Assembly: GCF_024227715.1 (NCBI RefSeq)
Contig: NZ_CP100448.1
Span: 248,001 to 312,000 of the forward strand
From: Halomarina litorea
GTDB taxonomy: Archaea; Halobacteriota; Halobacteria; Halobacteriales; Haloarculaceae
Length of the DNA: 64,000 bases
Direction of reading: 5' to 3'
In this document: positions 1 to 9,067 of the stretch, one piece after another
Layout: the number at the start of each line of letters is the position of its first letter
Numbering within the stretch: the stretch's first letter is position 1
Program-made: the position numbers and the translations under genes
The notes under the pieces: generated by a model
Database searches by the model: none
The model's input: the letters and a program-made list of their open reading frames with translations, nothing else
Told to the model about the DNA's origin: nothing

Positions 1-258
1 ATCGCGGAGACCCTGCGGGCGGCGGGCCTCACGGTCGCCTACGACGACTCGGGTGCCATCGGTCGGCGCTACCGCCGGCAGGACGAGATCGGGACGCCGT
101 ACTGCGTCACCGTCGACTACGAGTCGCTGGAGGAGGACACCGTGACGCTGCGGGACCGCGACTCGACCGAGCAGGTGCGCGTCCCGGTCGCCGACCTCCC
201 CGAGCGAATCGCCGCCCTCCGCGCCGGCGCACCGTTCGACGAGGTCACAGAGGGGTAA
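1..258 (+). CDS. glyS: glycyl-tRNA synthetase, C-terminal part
   Basis: The reading frame is open from the first base and ends in TAA. The visible 85 residues match the end of the anticodon-binding domain of class II glycyl-tRNA synthetase: a beta-alpha-beta stretch with the hallmark '[20 protein letters not shown]' segment, where GxIGxRY and the 'D-E-x-G-x-P' turn are typical of this domain. The enzyme charges tRNA-Gly in the cytoplasm. The catalytic domain lies outside the window. The next gene starts one base after the stop, so the two are probably co-transcribed. Confidence 0.85.
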   Translation: MAETLRAAGLTVAYDDSGAIGRRYRRQDEIGTPYCVTVDYESLEEDTVTLRDRDSTEQVRVPVADLPERIAALRAGAPFDEVTEG

Positions 259-259
259 C

Positions 260-823
260 GTGCACCCGGAGGTCGAACGGCGACTCGTCCACGTGACGGG
301 GGCAGTGGTCCCGCTCGCGTGGTTCGTCGACCTCGTCCCGTGGTGGGGCGTCCAGGTCGTGTGGACCGGCGGCGCGGCCGTCGCCCTCGTCCTCGAAGCC
401 CTCCGCCTCTCGGGGCGGCTGAACTGGCGAATCTTCGCGAAGTTGACCCGCGAGTACGAACAGGAGAACCTCGCGGGCTACGCGCTGTACATGCTCTCGA
501 TGGCCGCCGTCTCGTGGCTGTTCGTCCCGACGGTGGCCGCGCCGGGCATGTTGATGCTCGCCGTCGGCGACCCGATAAGCGGTCTGCTCGGGTCGGGGGA
601 ACTGCGCTCGATGAAGCAGGCGACGTCGCTGCTGGCGATGTTCGGCGTCTGCCTGCTCATCGCGTTGGCGTTCGTCTCGACGATACCCGCGATACTGGGG
701 GCGGCGGCGGCGACTTTGGCCGACGGCGTGAAACCCGTCGTCCGCGGGTACGTCGTCGACGACAATCTCACCATCCCGCCGGCCGCCGCCGTCGGCATCA
801 CCGTCGGTATCCTGCTGGTCTGA
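260..823 (+). CDS. dolichol kinase-like / CTP-transferase family membrane protein
   Basis: This 187-residue integral membrane protein has about six hydrophobic segments. It carries the conserved 'VGDPISGLLG' and late 'DGVKP' stretches seen in haloarchaeal members of the phosphatidate cytidylyltransferase/dolichol kinase superfamily (SEC59-like), which use CTP to phosphorylate polyprenols or activate lipids at the membrane. The start is GTG at 260, one base after the glyS stop, with no better ATG downstream. The exact substrate cannot be read from the sequence. Dolichol kinase activity, feeding N-glycosylation, is inference from the family. Confidence 0.7.
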   Translation: MHPEVERRLVHVTGAVVPLAWFVDLVPWWGVQVVWTGGAAVALVLEALRLSGRLNWRIFAKLTREYEQENLAGYALYMLSMAAVSWLFVPTVAAPGMLMLAVGDPISGLLGSGELRSMKQATSLLAMFGVCLLIALAFVSTIPAILGAAAATLADGVKPVVRGYVVDDNLTIPPAAAVGITVGILLV

Positions 824-909
824 CCCTCGCTCGGGCGGGGCGACAGTCCGTCCCACCCGGTGACTCACGCACAGGTGACGTTTTTACCCGTTCGCCCCGG
901 TCCATCGGT

Positions 910-1392
910 ATGGGCGTCTACGAGAGCGACCTGCCGGGGGTCGGCAAGAAGTTCGAGGTCGAACTCGACGGGGATACGCGACTCGTCATCGTCATCCACA
1001 ACACGGGCAGGCGGGAGGTGTACCTCCGGGAGGGCGAGGGGGACGCGGACCGCCTGTTCGAGCTCTCGGACCGTCTCGCCCGGCAGATCGGGACCATCCT
1101 CGAGGGGGCGTACTTCCAGCCCATCCGCACCGAGAGCATCGACACGATGCTGAGCGACGACGCCCTCATCGAGTGGACGAAGGTCCCGGACGACTCGCCG
1201 CTGGTGGGACAGACGCTCGCGGGGGCCGACCTCCGCCAGCGGACGGGCGCGTCCGTCATCGCCATCCAGCGCGGGGAGGAGACCATCACGAACCCCAGCG
1301 CAGACACGGAGATTCGAACCGGCGACACCCTCGTCGTCATCGGGTCCCAGGAGGCCTGCCGGGCGCTCGGCGACATCGCGGACGGGGAGTAG
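910..1392 (+). CDS. khtT: cation:proton antiporter regulatory subunit (KhtT-like, TrkA-C domain)
   Basis: This soluble protein has 160 residues. Residues 1-70 form an N-terminal domain, and residues 75-155 form a TrkA-C (RCK-C) domain ending in 'TGDTLVVIGS', the usual last strand of this fold. TrkA-C domains bind nucleotides or ions and gate potassium channels and antiporters. It is followed directly, with no gap, by a CPA2 antiporter, the arrangement of bacterial KhtTU K+/H+ antiporters. It is therefore likely the regulatory subunit of the next gene. The start is the ATG at 910, following a T-rich promoter-like stretch at about 878-883. Confidence 0.85.
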   Translation: MGVYESDLPGVGKKFEVELDGDTRLVIVIHNTGRREVYLREGEGDADRLFELSDRLARQIGTILEGAYFQPIRTESIDTMLSDDALIEWTKVPDDSPLVGQTLAGADLRQRTGASVIAIQRGEETITNPSADTEIRTGDTLVVIGSQEACRALGDIADGE

Positions 1393-2604
1393 ATGGCGGA
1401 GACGTCCCTGTTGACCGTCGGGGCGATGTTCGCCGCCGTCGCCCTGGCGGGGGCGAGCGCACGTCGCCTCGGCCAGTCGGTCATCCCCTTCTACATCGTC
1501 GCCGGCGTCCTCGTCAACCCGTACGTCGCGGGCGAACTCGACCTGCCGGCGATTCCCGACAGCGAGTTCGTCACCGTCCTCGCCGAACTGGGAATCGTCT
1601 TCCTGCTGTTCTTCCTCGGCCTCGAGTTCAGCATCGACCGCCTGCTGGAGAGCGGCCCCAGACTGCTGAAAGCGGGTGCGCTCGACCTCGTGGTGAACTT
1701 CTCTGCGGGGTTCCTGCTGGGGCTGGCGGTCGGGTGGTCGGTCGTCGAGGCGTTCGTCCTCGGCGGGGTCATCTACATCTCCTCCAGCGCCATCATCACG
1801 AAGAGCCTCATCGATCTCGGCTGGATCGCCAACCCCGAGAGCGAACCGATGCTCGGGACGCTCGTCTTCGAGGACCTCGCCATCGCCGTCTATCTGGCGG
1901 TCCTCTCGGCCATCGTCCTCGGTGGCGGGGAGCTGTCGGTCGCCCTCCGGGGCATCGGCATCGCGGCCGCCTTCCTGCTCATCTTGCTGATGGGGGTGTA
2001 CTACGGCGGGACGCTGTTCGACCGGTACCTCCGGGTGGACACGAACGAGTCGTTCGTCCTCCGGGCGGTTGCGGCCGCGACGCTCGTCGCCGGAATCGCG
2101 CTCGCACTCGGCGTCAGCGAGGCCGTCGCGGCCTTCTTCGTCGGGATGGGGTTCTCGAGTACGGACCACGTCGAGAAGCTCGAACGCCTGCTCGCGCCGC
2201 TGCGGGACACCTTCGCGGCGGTCTTCTTCTTCTGGATCGGCGTCACGACCGACCCCGTGCTGGTCGCCGGCACCGTCGGGTTGCTCGCCCTCGCCGTCGT
2301 CGTCAGCACGCCGACGAAGTTCGCGACGGGCTACCTCGCAGGACGGCTGTACGACCTCGACCCGCGCCGGTCGGTCCGCGTCGGGGCGGGGCTGGTCACG
2401 CGCGGGGAGTTCTCGCTCATCATCGCGGCGCTGGTCACCGCCGGGGGGACGCCCGTGCTCTCGGAGGTCATTCCGGCGTTCGCCGTCGGCTACGTCCTCG
2501 TGATGAGCGTCCTCGGGACGACGCTGATGGGCTACGCCGACCGCCTCGCGGCGCTCCTCCCCGACCGGGTGACGGAGGCCGACGCGGGGACGGAGGCGAC
2601 GTAG
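1393..2604 (+). CDS. khtU: CPA2 family cation:proton antiporter (KhtU/Kef-like)
   Basis: This 403-residue membrane protein has about 12 hydrophobic segments. It matches the monovalent cation:proton antiporter-2 family: N-terminal 'FLLFFLGLEFS', the 'FEDLAIAVYLAV' helix carrying the ion-binding aspartate, and 'TRGEFSLIIAAL' near the C-terminus. It probably exchanges K+ (or Na+) for H+ across the cytoplasmic membrane. It lacks the C-terminal NAD-binding TrkA-N domain of long Kef proteins, and that role is taken by the upstream KhtT-like subunit. Its ATG directly follows the TAG of khtT, so the pair is translationally linked. Confidence 0.88.
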   Translation: MAETSLLTVGAMFAAVALAGASARRLGQSVIPFYIVAGVLVNPYVAGELDLPAIPDSEFVTVLAELGIVFLLFFLGLEFSIDRLLESGPRLLKAGALDLVVNFSAGFLLGLAVGWSVVEAFVLGGVIYISSSAIITKSLIDLGWIANPESEPMLGTLVFEDLAIAVYLAVLSAIVLGGGELSVALRGIGIAAAFLLILLMGVYYGGTLFDRYLRVDTNESFVLRAVAAATLVAGIALALGVSEAVAAFFVGMGFSSTDHVEKLERLLAPLRDTFAAVFFFWIGVTTDPVLVAGTVGLLALAVVVSTPTKFATGYLAGRLYDLDPRRSVRVGAGLVTRGEFSLIIAALVTAGGTPVLSEVIPAFAVGYVLVMSVLGTTLMGYADRLAALLPDRVTEADAGTEAT

Positions 2605-2667
2605 GGTCGCTTCACTTTCACCCCGATACGCGAACCCTTAACCAGCATCGAGCGATACTCCTGTGAA

Positions 2668-5193
2668 ATGGCGGCCACCAGCGAGGGCGAGACCATCGAC
2701 CGCCCACTGCTCACGCCGGGGATGCTCCAGCGGCGGAACTACCAGCTGGAACTCGCCGAGGAGGCCTGCCGGACGCACACGCTCGTCTGTCTCCCGACGG
2801 GGCTGGGGAAGACGGCGGTGAGCCTGCTCGTCACCGCCCGCAGGCTCCACGAGGCCGGCGGCACGTCGCTCCTGCTCGCGCCGACGAAACCGCTCGTCCA
2901 GCAACACGCCGACTTCTACCGCGAGGCGCTGACGGTCCCCGACGACGAAATCGTCGTGTTCACCGGGGAGGTCCGCCCCGACGACCGGGCCGAACTGTGG
3001 GAGTCCGCGCGCGTCGTCGTCGCCACGCCGCAGGTGGTCGAGAACGACCTCGTGGGCAACCGCATCTCGCTCGAAGGCGTCACCCATCTCACCTTCGACG
3101 AGTGCCACCGGGCGACGGGCGACTACGCGTACAACTACATCGCCGAGCGCTACCACGCCGACTGCGGGGAGCGACGCTCCCCGGGCAACCGGAACGCTCC
3201 GCGTTCCGGTGACGCCGCCGACCCCCTCGTGACCGGGATGAGCGCCTCACCGGGCGGCGACGAGGAGGAGATACTCACCGTCTGTGAGAACCTCGGTCTG
3301 CGCGAGGTGGCGGTGATGACCGAGGACGACTCCGACGTGAGCGAGTACACCCACAAGACGGAGGTGGAGTGGGAGCGCGTCGAACTGCCCGAGGAGGTCA
3401 TCGAGATACGCGACGCGCTGAACGAGGTCATCTCCGACCGACTGGAGAAGCTGAAGGGACTGGGCGTCACGAACTCCACCAGCCCGGACATGTCCCAGCG
3501 CGATTTGAACAAGATTCGCGCGGAACTCCAGCGGATGATCAACGCCGACCAGTCGGAGGGGTATCAGGGGATGTCCGCGCACGCGGAGATAATGAAGCTC
3601 CGGCGGGCGGTCGAACTCGTCGAGACGCAGTCCGTCGAGTCCACCCGGCGGTACTTCGAGCGCCAGCGCAACGCGGCCCGGTCGTCTGGCGCGTCGAAGG
3701 CCGCCCAGCGGTTCGTCTCCGACCCGCGCGTCCAGGAGGCGATGCGGCGGGCAGAGTCCTACGACGACCTCCACCCGAAGTTCCGCCGGGCGCGCATCCT
3801 CCTCGCCCAGACGCTGGGTATCGAGGGCGGTCAGCGCGTCATCGTGTTCACCGAGTCCCGGGACACCGCCGAGACGCTGACCGAGTTCTTCGGCGGGCAC
3901 TTCGAGACGCGCAAGTTCGTCGGGCAGGGCGACAAGGAGGGTTCCGACGGGATGACCCAGAAACAGCAACAGGAGACGCTCGACGCCTTCCGGGCCGGCG
4001 AGTTCGAGGTGCTGGTCTCCACGAGCGTCGCCGAGGAGGGACTGGACGTCCCGGAGGTGGACCTCGTGCTGTTCTACGAACCCGTCCCGAAGGGCATCCG
4101 CGCCATCCAGCGCAAGGGTCGGACCGGCCGGCAGACCGAGGGGAAGGTCCACGTCCTTCTCGCGGAGGACACGCGCGACGAGGCGTACTTCTGGATCTCT
4201 CGGCGCGAGGAGAAGCGCATGGAGGAGGAACTGCGCTCGCTGAAGGGGATGGCCGGCGAGGTGAACGCCGAACTCGGACAGGCAGGCCTCGACGCCTTCG
4301 AGAGCGCGGCACCCGAGGAAACCGGAGGAGACGAGGACGGGACGCCCGCGAACGCGGAGGCGGACGGCGGCGCCACGGACGAGGAACCGGCGGCCGCACC
4401 CCACGACGGCCAGTCCGGGCTGGACTCCTTCGCGGCACCACCCGACGAACCCGACGACGGGGACGAGGAGACGACCGGCGCCGAGTCCGAGGCCGGCGGC
4501 GAGGAACCCGAGGGCACCGTCGAGACGGCCCGCGGCGACGGCGACACCGTGGAGATCGTCGCCGACCAGCGCGAACTCGACGCGACCATCGCGCGCGACC
4601 TCTCGACGCGCGAGGGCATCGAGACGCGACTGGAGACGCTGGCAGTGGGCGACTACGTCCTCTCGGACAGGGTGGTGGTCGAGCGCAAGTCCGTCGCCGA
4701 CTTCCTCGATACGCTCACCGGCGGCGACCGCTCGATGTTCGAGCAGGTGAAAGACGCCGCGCGGCACTACTCGCGGCCCGTCGTCGTCATCGAGGGCGAC
4801 CGCCTCTACGAGGAGCGCAACGTCCACCCCAACGCCATCCGAGGGGCCATCTCCGCCCTCGCGGTGGACTTCGGGGCCTCGGTGCTGCGGACGACCGACC
4901 AGAAGGACACCGCGGACCTGCTGGAGGTCATCGCCCGGCGCGAACAGGAAGAGTCGAAGCGCTCGGTGAACGTCCACGGCGAGAAGGCCGCCAAGACGCT
5001 CACCGAACAGCAGGAGTACGTGGTGAGCGCAATCGCGGACATCGGGCCGGTGACCGCACGCGCCCTCCTCGAAGAGTTCCGCACCGTCGAGGCGGTGATG
5101 ACCGCCCGCGAGGAGGACCTCCTGGAGGTGAAGGGCGTCGGGCAGGTCACGGCCGAGCGCATCCGGGAAGTCGTCGGGAGCGAGTACGAGTAG
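2668..5193 (+). CDS. hef: Hef: ERCC4/XPF-FANCM-type helicase-nuclease
   Basis: This 841-residue protein has the archaeal Hef layout. The SF2 helicase half has Walker A 'PTGLGKT' (about 43-49) and the DECH box (about 143-146), plus the motif VI region 'QRKGRTGR'. An acidic low-complexity linker (about 545-620) follows. The C-terminal half has an XPF-type nuclease domain with 'ERKSVADFL' (about 672) and a tandem helix-hairpin-helix ending 'VKGVGQVTAERIREV'. Hef processes stalled forks and branched DNA, and in haloarchaea it offers an alternative to Hjc for fork restart. A 16-residue insertion (about 166-181) lies in the helicase half and is encoded by two DNA hairpins (annotated separately). 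The ATG at 2668 is preceded by a short leader. Confidence 0.93.
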   Translation: MAATSEGETIDRPLLTPGMLQRRNYQLELAEEACRTHTLVCLPTGLGKTAVSLLVTARRLHEAGGTSLLLAPTKPLVQQHADFYREALTVPDDEIVVFTGEVRPDDRAELWESARVVVATPQVVENDLVGNRISLEGVTHLTFDECHRATGDYAYNYIAERYHADCGERRSPGNRNAPRSGDAADPLVTGMSASPGGDEEEILTVCENLGLREVAVMTEDDSDVSEYTHKTEVEWERVELPEEVIEIRDALNEVISDRLEKLKGLGVTNSTSPDMSQRDLNKIRAELQRMINADQSEGYQGMSAHAEIMKLRRAVELVETQSVESTRRYFERQRNAARSSGASKAAQRFVSDPRVQEAMRRAESYDDLHPKFRRARILLAQTLGIEGGQRVIVFTESRDTAETLTEFFGGHFETRKFVGQGDKEGSDGMTQKQQQETLDAFRAGEFEVLVSTSVAEEGLDVPEVDLVLFYEPVPKGIRAIQRKGRTGRQTEGKVHVLLAEDTRDEAYFWISRREEKRMEEELRSLKGMAGEVNAELGQAGLDAFESAAPEETGGDEDGTPANAEADGGATDEEPAAAPHDGQSGLDSFAAPPDEPDDGDEETTGAESEAGGEEPEGTVETARGDGDTVEIVADQRELDATIARDLSTREGIETRLETLAVGDYVLSDRVVVERKSVADFLDTLTGGDRSMFEQVKDAARHYSRPVVVIEGDRLYEERNVHPNAIRGAISALAVDFGASVLRTTDQKDTADLLEVIARREQEESKRSVNVHGEKAAKTLTEQQEYVVSAIADIGPVTARALLEEFRTVEAVMTAREEDLLEVKGVGQVTAERIREVVGSEYE
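3163..3210 (+). repeat. in-frame palindromic insertion in hef (two hairpins)
   Basis: A 48-base insert (16 codons) is flanked on both sides by GAC. It holds two perfect inverted repeats. At 3166-3182, a 7-bp stem GGGGAGC closes a GAC loop. At 3188-3210, a 10-bp stem starting ACCGGAACGC closes a TCC loop. Removing it leaves '...YHAD/AADPLVTGMSASPGG', which reads smoothly as the helicase domain. The same kind of stem with the same loop triplets occurs in leuS. Confidence 0.75.
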
Positions 5194-5261
5194 GCGTCCG
5201 AGCGCGCCAGTCCGAGACACGCCTCCCGAAGACCCTTTCCGACCCCGCCGCACCCCGAGAC

Positions 5262-6218
5262 ATGGACGACGTGGTCGCCGCGGCTCTCGACGGGGCGTTC
5301 CCGGGGCGTGCGGTGGAGACGGTCGAGGAGACGGGTCCCTCGTGGAACGAGGAGAACCGAACGGTCAGAGTCGAGTTCGTCGACGGCGAGGCGGTCTACC
5401 TGAAGACGACGACGGGCAACGGGACGCGCTTCGCCCGCGAACGGGCCGTCGTGGCGTACGTCGCGGCGACCACCGAGGTACCGGTCCCAACCGTACCAGC
5501 GTGTGACCCCGACGGGAGCGTGCCGTATCTCGTCACCGCGCCCGTCGAGGGCGAGAGCCTGCTGGGACCGTGGTACGACCGCGACGTGGCGGAGCGCCTC
5601 CCCCTCGCCCGGGCGGTCGGACGGACGCTGGCGCGCGTCCACGGCCTGCGCTTCGAGGGCCACGGCCGCGTCGTCGGGGGGAATTCGGAGGAACTCGAAC
5701 TCAACGGGAAACCGTGGCCAGACCTCCTCGTCGAACAGATACGGGAGGCGCGGCGCATCGCGCCCTCGGAGCGATTCGGCCGCCACTACGACGCCGTCGT
5801 GGCGACAGTGGAGGCCAACCGGGACCTGCTCTCCCCGGCTCCGGCGACGCTGTGTCACGGCGACCCCGCGATTCCGAACTGCTTTCTCACCGACGGTGAG
5901 GTGGGCCTGCTGGACTGGGAACGGGCACACGTCGGCGACCCGGCGCGCGACCTCTACCGGACGCGCCGCCAACAACTCGATGCGATGCGCGAGGACGCCC
6001 CCGAGGAACTCGTGGGAGCGCTCTACGACGGCTACCGCGAGGTGGCCGGTGGACTCCCCGAGGGGTTCGCGGCGCGACGACCCGTCTACGAGGCGGTGTG
6101 GTTCCTCAGCTACTCGGGGTTCTTCGACAACTGGGTCGAGTTCCGCGACGAGCCTCGGGGGGAACTCGCCGAGTGGGTCGAGGCGGGGATGAAGCGCCGA
6201 CTGGCCGCGATTCGGTAG
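5262..6218 (+). CDS. aminoglycoside phosphotransferase (APH)-family kinase
   Basis: This 318-residue protein has the APH/choline-kinase fold. It shows an N-lobe with a lysine strand ('GEAVYLKTTTG'), the catalytic loop 'LCHGDPAIPNCF' (HGDxxxxN, about 205-214) and the metal-binding 'GLLDWERAHVGDPARDL' (about 221-237). Such enzymes transfer phosphate from ATP to small hydroxyl compounds such as sugars, aminoglycosides or choline. Haloarchaea have several, and the substrate here is unknown. It begins 68 bases after hef and converges with the next gene, whose stop lies one base away. Confidence 0.8.
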   Translation: MDDVVAAALDGAFPGRAVETVEETGPSWNEENRTVRVEFVDGEAVYLKTTTGNGTRFARERAVVAYVAATTEVPVPTVPACDPDGSVPYLVTAPVEGESLLGPWYDRDVAERLPLARAVGRTLARVHGLRFEGHGRVVGGNSEELELNGKPWPDLLVEQIREARRIAPSERFGRHYDAVVATVEANRDLLSPAPATLCHGDPAIPNCFLTDGEVGLLDWERAHVGDPARDLYRTRRQQLDAMREDAPEELVGALYDGYREVAGGLPEGFAARRPVYEAVWFLSYSGFFDNWVEFRDEPRGELAEWVEAGMKRRLAAIR

Positions 6219-6219
6219 G

Positions 6220-7161
6220 TCAGTCCTGGCGCGCGTGGAACGCCTCGACGCAGTCGAACAGCGCCTCCCGGCGTCGTTCGAGGGTGAGGAAGTGCGACCC
6301 GCCGGCGAGTTCGGCGTACTCCTTCTCGGCCGCCCCCAGTGCGTCGTACAGGCCGAGGGCGTCCGCCCGGGTGGCCGTCGCGTCGAGCGACCCCCGGACG
6401 ACGAGCGTGGGGGTCGTAATGCGTCCCGCGTCGTAGCGCGGCCCCTCCTCCGCGGCTTCCCGGAGGTCCACGAGCGTCCCGTTCGGCGCGCGGACCGAAG
6501 GCGTTCCGTCCGAATCGATTCCCTGCCCGGACTCGAGAAGGACCTCCCAGAACGTCCCGGCGACACCCGGTTCGCGGTGGGTCGCGGGGTCGGCGTCGCC
6601 GAAGTGGGCGTCCCAGCGCTCGCGGACCCGTTCCTCCGAGACGACGCGGTAGGCGTCGAGGCCGCCCCCGAGGTCCGGGCGACCCTCGGGGAAGGTGTGG
6701 ACCGGGGCGAGTTGCGTGAGCGAGGCCACCGCGGGCGAGCGTTCGGCGAGCAGGCGACCGCAGAGGATGGACCCCCACGAGTAGCCGACGAGGTGGACCC
6801 GGTCGTGGCGCGCGGCGACGTGGTCGAGGGCGCACGCGACGTCTCCCACCGCGACGTCACCCCGCACCGCGGGCGGGTTGTCGCCGGCGGGCGCGTCGAG
6901 TTCGGGTGGCGCCTCGCTGTCGCCGTAGCCCCTCACGTCGAGGGCGTAGGCGGGCCTCCCCCCGTCCGCGCAGGCGTCCAGCCACGACGCGCCGGGGAGG
7001 TCGAACACCGCCCGGCCGGGGTAGGTCGCGCCGTGGACGAACAGGACGGCCTCGCCGGAGGGGGCCTCGGGCGTCGCGCGGTGGAGTCGCAGGCGCGTGC
7101 CGTCGTCCGCGTGGACGGTCCGGCCGGACTCGCCGGGAGCGTCGCTGGGGGTGTCGGTCAT
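6220..7161 (-). CDS. alpha/beta hydrolase
   Basis: This 313-residue alpha/beta hydrolase has an oxyanion region 'VLFVHGATYPG', the nucleophile elbow 'GYSWGS' (G-x-S-x-G, Ser about 136), a late strand aspartate near 'TPTLVVRGSLDAT' and the catalytic histidine in 'GGSHFLTLE'. A cap domain lies between the nucleophile and the acid. It probably hydrolyses an ester, lactone or epoxide, and the substrate is not evident. The reading frame is open further upstream, but the ATG at 7161 (start MTDTPSDAP) is chosen because upstream residues are basic and shadow-like and the intergenic gap then looks normal. Confidence 0.82.
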   Translation of the reverse strand: MTDTPSDAPGESGRTVHADDGTRLRLHRATPEAPSGEAVLFVHGATYPGRAVFDLPGASWLDACADGGRPAYALDVRGYGDSEAPPELDAPAGDNPPAVRGDVAVGDVACALDHVAARHDRVHLVGYSWGSILCGRLLAERSPAVASLTQLAPVHTFPEGRPDLGGGLDAYRVVSEERVRERWDAHFGDADPATHREPGVAGTFWEVLLESGQGIDSDGTPSVRAPNGTLVDLREAAEEGPRYDAGRITTPTLVVRGSLDATATRADALGLYDALGAAEKEYAELAGGSHFLTLERRREALFDCVEAFHARQD

Positions 7162-7201
7162 GTGTCGACCACGGCGGTGGGGGAGAAAAGTGTGGAGTGT
7201 G

Positions 7202-7888
7202 TCAGCGTTCGGCGCGGCGGACCGCTGCCAGCGCGTCGGCGGCATCTTCGACCGCGGTGAGGTACTCCCGGGCGCGCGCGAGATCGTCCGCGGACTCCGC
7301 CTCGCGGGCGAAGCGGGTCACGGTCCGACCGAGGGACTCGCGGGCGTCCGAGAGGTCGGCGAACTGGCCGGGGGCGGAGGGTTCGGGTGCGGTCGGCGGG
7401 GTGGGTTCACGCGTCGGCGGGGCCGGGGAAGCGCGGTCCGTCGGCGACGGGGCGTCCTGTCCCCCCGTGGCCGCCTCGCCGGGCACGTCCTCCTCCGGTC
7501 CCAGCTGGACGTCGACCTGTGCGTCTGCGTGGCCGGGGACCGACTCGGGGTTGGGGGGTGCGCCGTTCGACGCGTCGACGGACCCCTCCTGTTCGGGTGT
7601 CTCCGAGGCCGAGGCCGAGTCCGGAGACTGCTGGCTCTCCTCGGCCTGCTGGGCCTGCTGAGCGGCCTGCTTGACGCGCGTGCCCTCGGCGGCGGAGCAG
7701 GTGGGACAGAACTCCTCGCCCTGCCAGCGGAAGATGGGGTCGCCGCAGTCGTCGCAGTGCTTGTTCGTCATCGTCGCCCCCTTCAGGAGGAGTTCGCTCA
7801 TGCGCTGGGTCGTCTCGCGCTTGCGGTCGTCCTCCGCGAACTGCTCGCGGAGTTTCTCCCGTTCGGCCTCCTTGTCGAACTCGCTCAT
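7202..7888 (-). CDS. Sjogren's syndrome/scleroderma autoantigen 1 (p27)-family zinc-ribbon protein
   Basis: This 228-residue protein opens with a charged helix and then a short zinc ribbon (about 45-63) with 'CDDC' and 'CPTC' separated by 'GDPIFRWQGEEF', as in the autoantigen p27 family found across haloarchaea. A long low-complexity Pro/Ser/Glu-rich linker (about 75-165) follows, and then a C-terminal alpha-helical region resembling a coiled coil. The molecular role of the family in archaea is unknown. The ATG at 7886-7888 gives the conserved start MSEFDKEAE. It lies upstream of the hydrolase on the same strand with a 40-base gap, so co-transcription is possible. Confidence 0.75.
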   Translation of the reverse strand: MSEFDKEAEREKLREQFAEDDRKRETTQRMSELLLKGATMTNKHCDDCGDPIFRWQGEEFCPTCSAAEGTRVKQAAQQAQQAEESQQSPDSASASETPEQEGSVDASNGAPPNPESVPGHADAQVDVQLGPEEDVPGEAATGGQDAPSPTDRASPAPPTREPTPPTAPEPSAPGQFADLSDARESLGRTVTRFAREAESADDLARAREYLTAVEDAADALAAVRRAER

Positions 7889-8089
7889 GTGCGCTCGAAG
7901 GCGGTCCGGGGCGAAAAGAACTGCGACGCGTCGACGGTCCCGGCGGGGTCGAACGGTGGAATCGTCCGAGCGGCGTCTCCTACCATCGGACACTGCGGGG
8001 CCGGCTCCGCCGTCCATCGGTAAGCGGCGTATTCAGCGATAAGCGGGGGTTTCGAAGCGCTTAACCGGAATCCGTGGGACCGTTGTGAC

Positions 8090-9004
8090 ATGGCAAAAGT
8101 CAGCGTCGTCGGTGCGGCCGGGACGGTCGGTGCCGCGGCCGGGTACAACATCGCGCTTCGTGACATCGCGGACGAACTCGTCTTCGTCGACATCCCCGAC
8201 AAGGAAGACGAGACGGTCGGGCAGGCCGCAGACGCCAACCACGGCGTCGCCTACGACTCGAACACCGAGGTGTACCAGGGGACCTACGAGGACACCGCGG
8301 GTTCGGACGTGGTCGTCATCACGGCCGGCATCCCCCGCCAGCCCGGCCAGACCCGAATCGACCTCGCGGGCGACAACGCGCCCATCATGGAGGACATCGG
8401 CTCGTCGCTCGCCGAACACAACGACGACTTCGTCTCCATCACCACCTCGAACCCGGTGGATCTGCTGAATCGCCACCTCTACGAGTCGGGCGAGCGCGCT
8501 CGCGAGAAGGTCATCGGCTTCGGCGGCCGCCTCGACAGCGCCCGCTTCCGCTACGTCCTCTCGCAGGAGTTCGATGTGCCCGTCCGCAACGTTGAGGCGA
8601 CCATCCTCGGCGAGCACGGCGACGCGCAGGTGCCCGTCTTCTCGAAGGTCCGCGTCGACGGCCGCGACCCCGAGTTCTCCGCCGACGAACGCGAGCGCAT
8701 TCTCGGCGACCTGCAGGAGTCCGCGATGAACGTCATCGAGCGCAAGGGCGCGACCGAGTGGGGCCCCGCGACGGGCGTCGCCCACATGGTCGAGGCCGTC
8801 CTGCGCGACACGGGCGAGGTCCTCCCCGGGAGCATCGCCCTCGACGGCGAGTTCGGACTGGACGACGTGGGCCTCGGCGTCCCCGTCAAACTCGGGTCGA
8901 ACGGCGTCGAGGAGGTCGTCGAGTGGGACCTCACCGGAGACGAGGAGGAACTGCTGGACGAGGCCGCCGACAAGCTCTCCGAGCAGTACGCGAAAATCTC
9001 GTAA
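8090..9004 (+). CDS. mdh: malate dehydrogenase (LDH-like)
   Basis: This 304-residue NAD(P)-dependent malate dehydrogenase belongs to the lactate/malate dehydrogenase superfamily. It has the Rossmann 'GAAGTVG' (8-14), a substrate arginine loop around 'IPRQPGQTR' (82-89), 'TTSNPVDLL' (118-126) and the catalytic 'GEHGD' with His about 176. It interconverts malate and oxaloacetate in the TCA cycle. Length and motifs match the well-studied halophilic tetrameric enzyme. The ATG at 8090 follows a GC-rich leader. Confidence 0.93.
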   Translation: MAKVSVVGAAGTVGAAAGYNIALRDIADELVFVDIPDKEDETVGQAADANHGVAYDSNTEVYQGTYEDTAGSDVVVITAGIPRQPGQTRIDLAGDNAPIMEDIGSSLAEHNDDFVSITTSNPVDLLNRHLYESGERAREKVIGFGGRLDSARFRYVLSQEFDVPVRNVEATILGEHGDAQVPVFSKVRVDGRDPEFSADERERILGDLQESAMNVIERKGATEWGPATGVAHMVEAVLRDTGEVLPGSIALDGEFGLDDVGLGVPVKLGSNGVEEVVEWDLTGDEEELLDEAADKLSEQYAKIS

Positions 9005-9067
9005 GGTCGTTCTCCCCGGCGAACCCGCTTCTTTCGCGCCCGCTTCGTGAGCGACGGCGTCCTCTTC

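Noticed and set aside
865-2169. Long minus-strand open frame opposite the KhtTU antiporter pair
   Set aside because: Its residues are Arg/Asp/Glu-rich with no domain, as expected for an antisense frame in GC-rich DNA; the plus-strand genes have clear motifs.
3369-5261. Plus-strand frame extending upstream of the phosphotransferase through hef
   Set aside because: The upstream part is an Arg-rich shadow of hef; the phosphotransferase begins at the ATG at 5262.
4806-6860. 684-residue minus-strand frame across hef and the phosphotransferase
   Set aside because: It has no motifs, is opposite two well-defined genes and shows shadow-type composition.
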